Part shown: piece by piece, positions 28,544 to 35,480 of the stretch
Position numbering within the stretch: position 1 is the stretch's first letter
How the letters are laid out: each line of letters starts with the position of its first letter
DNA from: Croceibacterium atlanticum
GTDB taxonomy: Bacteria; Pseudomonadota; Alphaproteobacteria; Sphingomonadales; Sphingomonadaceae
Direction of reading: 5' to 3'
DNA length: 64,000 nt
Assembly (NCBI RefSeq): GCF_001008165.2
Contig: NZ_CP011452.2
Location: 2,170,001 to 2,234,000 of the forward strand
Notes under the pieces: generated by a model
Databases searched by the model: none
What the model saw: the letters and a program-made list of their open reading frames with translations, nothing else
Told to the model about the DNA's origin: nothing
Program-made: the position numbers and the translations under genes

Positions 28544-28572
28544 AGTGACTTTTTGGGATTCCCATCCTATCT
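28544..28572 (+). promoter_or_regulatory. Candidate promoter of the thrS leader transcript
   Basis: AGTGAC (28544-28549) and CTATCT (28567-28572), 17 bases apart, match the alphaproteobacterial CTTGAC-N17-CTATAT pattern at 4/6 and 5/6. The -10 ends ten bases before ATG 28583, so transcription would begin at or within a few bases of the leader-peptide start codon. It lies just after the lptA stop. Confidence 0.5.
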
Positions 28573-28582
28573 ACCACTCGTG

Positions 28583-28651
28583 ATGAACGGCATGACCACC
28601 ACGAACACTACCACCACCCCGGCGATCCGGGGGCGTTCGGCCGCGTCCTGA
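28583..28651 (+). CDS. Threonine-rich leader peptide upstream of thrS
   Basis: A 22-codon ORF reading [22 protein letters not shown]. After the second Met (28592), seven of eight codons are threonine (one Asn), at 28595-28618. It ends at TGA 28651, 133 bases before thrS. There is no Shine-Dalgarno sequence, but the promoter is so close that the mRNA could be leaderless, as is known for the trpL leader peptide of Sinorhizobium meliloti. Its placement before threonyl-tRNA synthetase makes a threonine or charged-tRNA sensor role very likely by analogy with thr, his and trp leaders. Overlaps the first attenuator stem. Confidence 0.65.
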   Translation: MNGMTTTNTTTTPAIRGRSAAS

Positions 28652-28687
28652 CCGCAGCCGTCGCCGCCCGGGATCGGGCGGTTCGGC
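28617..28687 (+). promoter_or_regulatory. Putative attenuator: alternative hairpins controlling thrS
   Basis: Stem 1: CCCCGG (28617-28622) with CCGGGG (28627-28632), starting in the last Thr codon. Stem 2: GCCG plus CCGCCC (28657-28669) with GGGCGG and CGGC (28676-28687). The 3' arm of stem 1 (28627-28635) can instead pair with 28662-28671, nine pairs with one bulge, and this excludes stem 2. A ribosome stalled on Thr codons would mask stem 1 and favour the alternative pairing. No U-run follows stem 2, so Rho-dependent or translational output is possible. Confidence 0.5.
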
Positions 28688-28784
28688 GTCACCTCCCGCA
28701 TCCCGATTTCTGCAAGACCGGCGCCGGGACTTTCAGCGAGCGCGGCTTTGTGCCATCGCGCCGCAAACAGAAAGACGGCATACG

Positions 28785-30797
28785 ATGAGCGAAATGTTGA
28801 AAATCAGCCTGCCCGACGGTTCGGTTCGCGAGATGCCGGCCGGAACCACCCCTGCCGATGTGGCGGCGGCAATCGGCCCCGGCCTCGCCAAGGCGGCGAT
28901 TGCCGCGCGCGTGAATGGCGAAATGCGGGACATCAACCGCCCGCTGGAAGGCGACACGGAACTGGCACTGATCACCAGCCGGGACGAGGAAGAGGCGCTG
29001 GAACTCGCCCGGCACGATTATGCCCATGTGCTGGCGGAAGCGGTGCAGGCCCTGTGGCCCGGCACACAGATCACTTTCGGCCCGGCGACCGAGGACGGGT
29101 TCTATTACGACGTAAAGGCGCCCGACAGCCGCGATCCCTTTTCCATGGATGACTTGCCCGCCATCGAGGAAAAGATGCGCGAGATCATCAAGGCCGACAA
29201 ACCCTTGCACCGCGAGGTCTGGAGCCGCCAGCAGCTGATCGACAAGTGGGAAAGGGAAGGCGAAACCTTCAAGGCCGAATGGGCGAAGGAACTGCCCGAA
29301 GGCGAGGAGCTGTCCGTCTATTGGTCCGGCACCCCGAACGAGGAAGGTTCGTGGCTGGACATGTGCCGCGGGCCGCATCTTCCCAGCACGGGCAAGCTCG
29401 ATCCGCAGGCTTTCAAGCTGATGCGCGTGGCCGGCGCCTATTGGCGGGGCGATCAGCGCAATGCGCAGCTGACGCGCATTTATGGCACGGGCTGGCTCAA
29501 CAAGAAGCAGCTGAACGCGCATCTGGTTCGGCTGGAAGAAGCGGCCAAGCGCGATCACCGCAAGCTGGGTTCCGAAATGGACCTGTTCCACCTGCAGCAG
29601 GAGGCGCATGGCAGCGTCTTCTGGCATCCGCAGGGTTTTGTCATCTGGCGCGAGCTGGAAGCATATATGCGCCGCGCGATTGACGGTGCGGGCTATCGCG
29701 AAGTGAAGACGCCGCAGGTGATGGACGCCCACCAGTGGGAACAGTCCGGCCATTGGGGCAAATATCGGGAAAACATGTTCGTCATCCCCGACGAGGTGCC
29801 GAATACCGAAGATGAAGGCGACATAATCAGCGGCGAGGCCGACTGGATGGCGCTGAAGCCGATGAACTGCCCGGCGCATGTCCTGATCTTCAAACAGGGC
29901 ATCAAGTCCTATCGCGACCTGCCCCTGCGCATCTACGAAAATGGCTGCTGCCACCGTAACGAACCGCATGGCGCGCTGCATGGGCTGATGCGCGTGCGCC
30001 AGTTCACCCAGGACGATGCGCATATCTTCTGCCGCGAAGACCAGATCGTGGAAGAAGTGCGCAAGTTCTGCGAACTGGCGGACCGGGTCTATCGCGATTT
30101 CGGCTTTTCCTATTCGATCAAGCTGGCCCTGCGGCCCGAACGCCGTTTCGGCACGGACGAAATGTGGGACCAGGCAGAGGCGGAATTGCGCGATGCGGTG
30201 GTCCGCGCCGGATTGGCGACGGAAGAATATGGCTGGGAAGAACTGCCCGGCGAAGGCGCCTTTTATGCGCCAAAGCTGGAATGGCACCTGACCGACGCGA
30301 TCGGCCGCACCTGGCAGGTCGGCACGATCCAGTCCGACCGCGTGCTGCCCGAACGGCTGGATGCGACCTATGTGGCGGAGGATGGCGAACGCCACCGCCC
30401 GATCATGCTGCACCGCGCGATCTTCGGTTCCTATGAACGCTTCATCGGCATCCTGATCGAACATTTCGCCGGCAAGCTGCCGCTGTGGCTGGCGCCGGTT
30501 CAGGCCGTGGTGGCCACGATCGTTTCAGACGCGGATGATTATGCGAAGGAAGCCGTCGCCAAACTGCAGGCCGCGGGCATTCGCGTGGAAAGCGATCTTC
30601 GCAATGAAAAGATCAATTACAAGGTCCGCGAACACTCGGTGAAAAAGGTCCCGCATCTGCTGGTGGTCGGGAAGAGAGAGGCCGAGGAAGGCACGGTCGC
30701 CATGCGCACGCTGGGCGAAAAGGAACAGAAATTCCTCTCCCTTGATGAAGCGATTGCCCTGCTGAAGGAAGGCGCCACCGCGCCGGACCTTCGCTGA
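28785..30797 (+). CDS. thrS: Threonyl-tRNA synthetase
   Basis: 670 residues, class II synthetase. Order: TGS domain (~4-65), editing domain with zinc-like motif HDYAH (His77, His81) and [12 protein letters not shown] for hydrolysis of Ser-tRNA(Thr), the catalytic core with the zinc Cys in [10 protein letters not shown] and class II motifs 2 ([23 protein letters not shown]) and 3, and the C-terminal anticodon-binding domain. All key residues are present. It is preceded by a 248-base leader carrying a Thr-rich peptide ORF, so expression probably senses threonine supply. A GC-rich hairpin follows the stop. Confidence 0.98.
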   Translation: MSEMLKISLPDGSVREMPAGTTPADVAAAIGPGLAKAAIAARVNGEMRDINRPLEGDTELALITSRDEEEALELARHDYAHVLAEAVQALWPGTQITFGPATEDGFYYDVKAPDSRDPFSMDDLPAIEEKMREIIKADKPLHREVWSRQQLIDKWEREGETFKAEWAKELPEGEELSVYWSGTPNEEGSWLDMCRGPHLPSTGKLDPQAFKLMRVAGAYWRGDQRNAQLTRIYGTGWLNKKQLNAHLVRLEEAAKRDHRKLGSEMDLFHLQQEAHGSVFWHPQGFVIWRELEAYMRRAIDGAGYREVKTPQVMDAHQWEQSGHWGKYRENMFVIPDEVPNTEDEGDIISGEADWMALKPMNCPAHVLIFKQGIKSYRDLPLRIYENGCCHRNEPHGALHGLMRVRQFTQDDAHIFCREDQIVEEVRKFCELADRVYRDFGFSYSIKLALRPERRFGTDEMWDQAEAELRDAVVRAGLATEEYGWEELPGEGAFYAPKLEWHLTDAIGRTWQVGTIQSDRVLPERLDATYVAEDGERHRPIMLHRAIFGSYERFIGILIEHFAGKLPLWLAPVQAVVATIVSDADDYAKEAVAKLQAAGIRVESDLRNEKINYKVREHSVKKVPHLLVVGKREAEEGTVAMRTLGEKEQKFLSLDEAIALLKEGATAPDLR

Positions 30798-30804
30798 CCG
30801 GGAT

Positions 30805-30837
30805 GCCGGGGCGCGCCGTTGTGGCGCAGGCCCCGGC
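30805..30837 (+). terminator. Strong GC hairpin after thrS, no T-run
   Basis: GCCGGGGC (30805-30812) pairs with GCCCCGGC (30830-30837) and GCGCC/GGCGC extends the stem inside, giving about 13 base pairs. No T tract follows, so it may stabilise the 3' end or separate thrS from the small gene at 30849 rather than terminate intrinsically. Confidence 0.45.
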
Positions 30838-30848
30838 CCGCAAATATC

Positions 30849-31025
30849 ATGCTTGCTTTAGGTTGCCTGTTCCCCGTCCTGCTGGCCATTGGCGGCGCCA
30901 TGATCGGCGCGATGCTGGGCGGTAATACGGGAACATTGTGGGGCGGGATCGGTGGGCTTGCGCTGGGCTGCGCGGTTCCCGCAATCATGCTGTTCGCCCT
31001 GGGCTCCGCGCGGAACAAGCGCTGA
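30849..31025 (+). CDS. Small hydrophobic membrane protein
   Basis: 58 residues: two membrane helices rich in Gly and Ala (CLFPVLLAIGGAMIGAMLGG and GGIGGLALGCAVPAIMLFAL) joined by a short Asn-Thr-Gly-Thr turn, ending in a basic tail RNKR. The Gly-zipper spacing suggests tight helix packing or oligomerisation. Function unknown. The ATG at 30849 has no clear ribosome site; an in-frame TTG at 30819 lies inside the post-thrS hairpin and is less likely. Convergent with the aldehyde dehydrogenase gene. Confidence 0.55.
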   Translation: MLALGCLFPVLLAIGGAMIGAMLGGNTGTLWGGIGGLALGCAVPAIMLFALGSARNKR

Positions 31026-31045
31026 GCCCAAGGCAAAAGCGCCGG

Positions 31046-32395
31046 TCAGGCCGTGTGGCGGTACACGGCGCGTTCGTGGCTGAACGCCTTGAAGCCGAAA
31101 TAGCCGTGATAGCTGCCCATGCCGCTGGCATTCACGCCGCCAAAGGGCAGGTTGTTTTCCAGATAGTGGGAGAACACGCCATTGATCGTCGTGCCGCCGG
31201 ATGACGTGCGGTTGAGCACCCGGGCGACATTATCCTCATTCGGGCTGAACATATACAGAGCCAGCGGCTTGTCGCGCGCATCGATATAATCGATTGCCTG
31301 ATCCAGGCTGTCATAAGTCATCACCGGGATGACCGGCGCGAAGATTTCATCCTGCAGGATCTTCATCTGCGGGGTGACATTGGTCAGCATGGTCGGGTGG
31401 ATGGTGAGGTCTTCTTCCTCGAACGTGCCACCGGCGGCCACGGTCGCACCCTTTTCCACCGCATCGTCGAACATGCCCTTCACGCGGTCGAAATTGGCCT
31501 TGTTGACGATCTGCGCGATACTTTCCTTCTTGAGCGATCCGTCCTCGTTATAGAGGTTCTTCTGCACATTGGCCTTGAAGGATTCGACCAGTTGCGCCTG
31601 CTTGTCTTCCTTCACGAAGACATAATCGGGCGAAATACAGGCCTGGCCGCCATTGAACTGCTTGGCGGCAGCCAGCGCGGCACCGATACCTTCGATATTC
31701 GCGCCATCGTCGATGATGACCGGGCTCTTGCCGCCCAGTTCCAGCGTGACGGTGGCAAGGTGTTTGGCCGCGGCGGCCATCACGATCTTGCCCACGCGCG
31801 TGCTGCCGGTGAAGAAGATGTGGTTGAAGGGCAGGTCCAGCAGGGCCTCCGCCACGCTGACATCGCCTTCAAACAGGGCGATTTCATTCTCTTCGAAACA
31901 TTCCTCGATGATGACCTTGGCGATACGCGCCGTGGCCGGGCACAGATCGGTCAGCTTGATCATGCAGCAATTGCCCGCTGCAATCGCCGCGGCCACCGGC
32001 CCCAGCGTCAGGCCCAGCGGGAAGTTCCAGGGACCCAGCACCAGGCACACGCCGCGCGCTTCATAGATGATCTGCGCCCGGTCATCCGGATTGTTGGACG
32101 GCGTGACTTCGGTAGGCTTCATCCATTCATCGAGATTGTCGATATTGCGCTGGATATTGCCGACAATGTTCATCACCTCGGTCACGCGGATTTCGCCTTC
32201 CGGCTTGCGTGTATCTTCCAGCACGGCGGCGACGATATCGTCCGCATGGGCTTCAACCGAATCCTTCAGTCGCTGCAGCTTCGCCTTCCGCTCTTCCGCG
32301 CCGGAGGCTTTGACGTCCCACTGGTGCGCCTGCTGCAGGGCGAAGACACGGGCGATTTCCTGTGACAGGTCGGTTGCTGTGGGCTGAGTAGACAT
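31046..32395 (-). CDS. NAD(P)-dependent aldehyde dehydrogenase (class 3/coniferyl-aldehyde type)
   Basis: About 449 residues, shorter than class 1/2 enzymes and like ALDH3 and coniferyl aldehyde dehydrogenases. Present: GPWNFPLGLTLGPVAAAIAAGN (cofactor site), FFTGSTRVGK, the catalytic Glu in LELGGKSP, and the nucleophile Cys in GGQACISPDY. It would oxidise a medium- or long-chain or aromatic aldehyde to the acid in the cytoplasm. Start: ATG 32395 (MSTQP) has GGA at seven bases; an in-frame ATG at 32407 is possible but its GGAG abuts the codon. Transcribed alone. Confidence 0.93.
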   Translation of the reverse strand: MSTQPTATDLSQEIARVFALQQAHQWDVKASGAEERKAKLQRLKDSVEAHADDIVAAVLEDTRKPEGEIRVTEVMNIVGNIQRNIDNLDEWMKPTEVTPSNNPDDRAQIIYEARGVCLVLGPWNFPLGLTLGPVAAAIAAGNCCMIKLTDLCPATARIAKVIIEECFEENEIALFEGDVSVAEALLDLPFNHIFFTGSTRVGKIVMAAAAKHLATVTLELGGKSPVIIDDGANIEGIGAALAAAKQFNGGQACISPDYVFVKEDKQAQLVESFKANVQKNLYNEDGSLKKESIAQIVNKANFDRVKGMFDDAVEKGATVAAGGTFEEEDLTIHPTMLTNVTPQMKILQDEIFAPVIPVMTYDSLDQAIDYIDARDKPLALYMFSPNEDNVARVLNRTSSGGTTINGVFSHYLENNLPFGGVNASGMGSYHGYFGFKAFSHERAVYRHTA

Positions 32396-32407
32396 CAGGC
32401 GTTCCAT

Positions 32408-32700
32408 CTCCGGAAGAATTGGATTTTGGCGCCTTCTAGTAGGTCATGCCGTCGCAAGACAAGACTCAGGGCGGGCACAACCGGCCCGCTCGTCGCATCA
32501 AGATGTCGGGATGACGCCGCGAGGCAGAGGGATCAGAAAGGCAGTGCGCGGCCGGCGGCGATCAACACGCAGGCACATGCCAGCACGGTCGCAAGACGCA
32601 GGAATTCCATGCCGCGTGCGGCAAGTCCGGCCCGGATTGCGATTGCAGTGCCCATGCGGGCATTTTCGCGCGCAATCCCTAACGAAATATTACCGCCCGC
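32408..32700. other. Intergenic region with one doubtful 40-residue ORF
   Basis: 293 bases between the aldehyde dehydrogenase start and the agmatine deiminase stop, both on the minus strand. A minus-strand ORF (32533-32655) could encode a 40-residue peptide with a hydrophobic middle (FLRLATVLACACVLIAAG), but it has no ribosome site and I do not call it a gene. The dehydrogenase promoter should lie here; I found no clear box. Confidence 0.3.
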
Positions 32701-33684
32701 CTAGGCGAGAGAGGGGACATGCTGGCTGGCGCAATGGAAACTGCCCCCGCCGGCCAGCACGGCATCGGCCATAAGGCCGATTACCGCCCGGTGCGGAAAC
32801 AGTTCGCGCACGGCAGCCACGCCATCCTCGTCATGAACCGAACCGTAGATCGGCACGATCACGATATCGCTGCAGATGGCGAAATTCATGTAACTGGCCG
32901 GTTCCACATGATCGCCTTCACCCATCATGCCGGGAGAGGGGACATCCGCAACATCCAGGCCGAAATCCAGGGCGCGGGCCCGCGCATCGGCATAGATCGC
33001 GGCATTGGGATCATCCGGCCCGCTGGGCAGCGGCAGGGCGAGCCGGCCGGGCGCCACGAAACGCGCCAGATTATCGACATGGCCATCCGTGTGATCGTTC
33101 AGCAATCCATCGCCCAGCCACAATATCCGTTCGAACCCCAGATCCCGCGCCAGGTTGGCGGCAATCTCGTCCTTGCTGAGGCCGGGATTGCGGTTCGGGT
33201 TGAGCAGGCATTGTTCGGTGGTGACGGCAAGGCCGGTGCCGTCCGTGTCAATCGCGCCGCCTTCCAGCACCCAGTCGGTGCTGTCGCATGGCAGACCGGC
33301 AGATGCTGCCAGCGCGGCGCCAACCGTGTGATCGCCCTCCATCTCGAACTTGCCGCCCCAGCCGTTGAAGCCGAAACGACGGGCAATGCGCCCGCCCTTG
33401 CCATCGGGCAGGACCAGCGGCCCGGTATCGCGCAACCAGATATCGCCATAGACGTGGCGTTCACATGTCACCGCGCCGCTGACCAGATCGCGCGCGCGCA
33501 TCTCGTTTGCGGCATCGCGAACAACCAGCCGCACTTCCTGCCCGGTTTCGGCGACGGCATTGGCAAAAGCGGCAATCTGTTCCTGCGCGCGGTGCAGCAC
33601 GCCCGGCCATTCCCGCTCGTCATGCGGGAAGCCGATCCAGATCCAGTCCTGCGGGGCGAATTCCGCCGGCATATGCAATGTCAT
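32701..33684 (-). CDS. aguA: Agmatine deiminase (agmatine iminohydrolase)
   Basis: 327 residues, pentein fold of the PAD_porph family. Converts agmatine to N-carbamoylputrescine and ammonia on the way to putrescine. Key residues are visible: WLRDTGP, the His of DGHVDN, and the catalytic Cys in GGGSFHCASQHVP at the C-terminus. The start at 33684 is set by AAGGAGG in the tail of the upstream M28 gene, which ends four bases earlier; a longer frame to 33792 is rejected. The usual partner, N-carbamoylputrescine amidase (aguB), and arginine decarboxylase are not in the window. Confidence 0.93.
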   Translation of the reverse strand: MTLHMPAEFAPQDWIWIGFPHDEREWPGVLHRAQEQIAAFANAVAETGQEVRLVVRDAANEMRARDLVSGAVTCERHVYGDIWLRDTGPLVLPDGKGGRIARRFGFNGWGGKFEMEGDHTVGAALAASAGLPCDSTDWVLEGGAIDTDGTGLAVTTEQCLLNPNRNPGLSKDEIAANLARDLGFERILWLGDGLLNDHTDGHVDNLARFVAPGRLALPLPSGPDDPNAAIYADARARALDFGLDVADVPSPGMMGEGDHVEPASYMNFAICSDIVIVPIYGSVHDEDGVAAVRELFPHRAVIGLMADAVLAGGGSFHCASQHVPSLA

Positions 33685-33688
33685 GGGA

Positions 33689-35359
33689 TCAGCACCCTCC
33701 TTCCGCCGCACAGCTTTCATCCCGAATGGCGCGGAATTCATCACCCTCGTACCAATTGGGCCAATCCGTCGTTTCGCCCAGCATCCGGCCAAGCCGGTAA
33801 TATAGCTGCAGGTCCTGCATCACCCCGCTCCAGTCCCAGGCGGGATCATATTCGTCATCCGGCCCGTGATAGGCGTTTTCGCGATAAGCGGCGGAATATG
33901 CCTCCCCCGCTGCGCGGCCACCATCCAGCAGGTCTTCCCCGCCATCGATATAGAACATCGGCACGCCGCGCTTGGCGAAGCTGAAATGGTCGGAACGGTA
34001 ATAATAGCCGGCCTGCGGTGCACTGTCGGGCGTGGCAACGCGGCCGAGATCGGACAGGGCATGATCGAGATAGGCATCCAGCGTGCTTTTCCCGCCGCCG
34101 ACCACTGTCACGTCATGCGCCGGCCCGGCCAGGAACAAGGCATCCATGTTCAGCCCGCCAACCGTGCGGTCCAGCGGGAAGACAGGGGTGGCCCCGTAAT
34201 ATTCAGAACCGAGCAGGCCCGATTCCTCCGCCGTCACGGCAAGGAACACTTGCGTTCTTGCGGTGGGGCCGGCTTTCACATGCGCTTCGCCCAGGGCGAC
34301 CAGCGCGGCGGTTCCGGTCGCATTGTCGATCGCACCATTGCAGATATCGTCCCCTTCCGCATTCGGCGTGCAATGGCCGAGATGGTCCCAATGGGCGGAA
34401 TGGAGGACATATTCATCAGGCCGTTCGCTGCCCGGCAGAATGCCGATCACATTCTTCGAAGCGAATTTGCGGACCGAATTATCGAACCCGGTCGAAGCCG
34501 TCAGCCCCAAGGCAACAGGCTTGAAGCCCGGCCGTTTCGCCGCTGCCGACAGGGCGAGAAAATCCTGACCGGCGGCCTGCAATATCGCTTCTGCCACTTC
34601 CTTCTGCACCCAGCCATTGACCATGGTCTGATCCGCCCCGCCATTGCCGCGTTCGGCATAGGCTTGCGGCCCGGTCCAGCTGCTTTCGACCACGTTCCAG
34701 CCATAGGCGGCCGGGTAATCCTCATGCACGATCAGCGCGGCTGCGGCGCCCTGCCGGGCCGCCTCTTCATATTTATAGGTCCAGCGGCCGTAATAGGTCA
34801 TCGCCTTGCCGTTGAACGTGCCCTGCAGCTCTTCACTGTCATAATCCGGATCGTTCACCAGGATCAGCGCCGTCTTGCCGCGCATGTCCACGCCGGCATA
34901 ATCGTTCCAGCCTTTTTCGGGGGCATTGATGCCAAAGCCGACAAAGACGATCTCGCTATCGTCCAGATCGATCCGCCGGTCTTCGCGATAGGTTACGCCG
35001 ACCCAGTCCGCCCTCGGCCGGTAACGCAGATCCGCCGCCGGGCCGCCAATCCGCAATTCCTCGAAATTGTCGGCGGTGATTTCCACCAGCGGCACGTCCT
35101 GGAACCAACTGCCGTCATTGCCCGGCTGCAGGCCCGCATCGCGCAGTTTCTCCACCAGATAATCCAGCGTCTTTTCTTCACCGGCAGTGCCCGGTTCGCG
35201 CCCTTCGAATTCATCGGAAGAGAGGGTTTTCGTCACCTCCTTCATCGTCGCTTCGGAAATCGCGCCCGGTTCCACATCGGCGAAAACAGGCGTTTCCGCC
35301 CGTGCACCGACAGCGGCAATGGCGGCCGCGGCCGCGATGGTCAAAGAATTGCGGATCAT
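33689..35359 (-). CDS. Exported M28-family zinc metallopeptidase
   Basis: 556 residues. Signal peptide MIRNSLTIAAAAAIAAVGARA. A protease-associated (PA) insert lies in the middle (GKTALILVNDPDYD, AAALIVHEDYPAAYGWNV). The M28 co-catalytic zinc site follows: LHSAHWDHLG (His, Asp), NATGTAALVALGEA (bridging Asp region), AVTAEESGLLGSEY (Glu-Glu) and a late YRSDHFSFA (His). It is probably an aminopeptidase-like or carboxypeptidase-like enzyme in the periplasm. ATG 35359 has GAAGGTGG upstream. It leads into agmatine deiminase with four bases between and is divergent from glnE. Confidence 0.93.
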   Translation of the reverse strand: MIRNSLTIAAAAAIAAVGARAETPVFADVEPGAISEATMKEVTKTLSSDEFEGREPGTAGEEKTLDYLVEKLRDAGLQPGNDGSWFQDVPLVEITADNFEELRIGGPAADLRYRPRADWVGVTYREDRRIDLDDSEIVFVGFGINAPEKGWNDYAGVDMRGKTALILVNDPDYDSEELQGTFNGKAMTYYGRWTYKYEEAARQGAAAALIVHEDYPAAYGWNVVESSWTGPQAYAERGNGGADQTMVNGWVQKEVAEAILQAAGQDFLALSAAAKRPGFKPVALGLTASTGFDNSVRKFASKNVIGILPGSERPDEYVLHSAHWDHLGHCTPNAEGDDICNGAIDNATGTAALVALGEAHVKAGPTARTQVFLAVTAEESGLLGSEYYGATPVFPLDRTVGGLNMDALFLAGPAHDVTVVGGGKSTLDAYLDHALSDLGRVATPDSAPQAGYYYRSDHFSFAKRGVPMFYIDGGEDLLDGGRAAGEAYSAAYRENAYHGPDDEYDPAWDWSGVMQDLQLYYRLGRMLGETTDWPNWYEGDEFRAIRDESCAAEGGC

Positions 35360-35480
35360 CTGGAAACCACCTTCAAGGCTCTGGTTTGATCGCCGTTTGG
35401 CAAAGCACGGCCCGCACCGCAAGCTCGGCCCGATTGCGGGGTCTTGCCCTTCCCTCTCCGACCATGCAGGGCTGCATCCC

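Noticed and set aside
30819-30848. TTG start extending the small membrane protein upstream by ten residues
   Set aside because: It lies within the stable post-thrS hairpin and adds a basic Arg/Pro stretch; the ATG at 30849 starts the hydrophobic helix directly.
32533-32655. A 40-codon minus-strand ORF with a hydrophobic middle
   Set aside because: No ribosome site and no promoter; too short to judge without conservation data.
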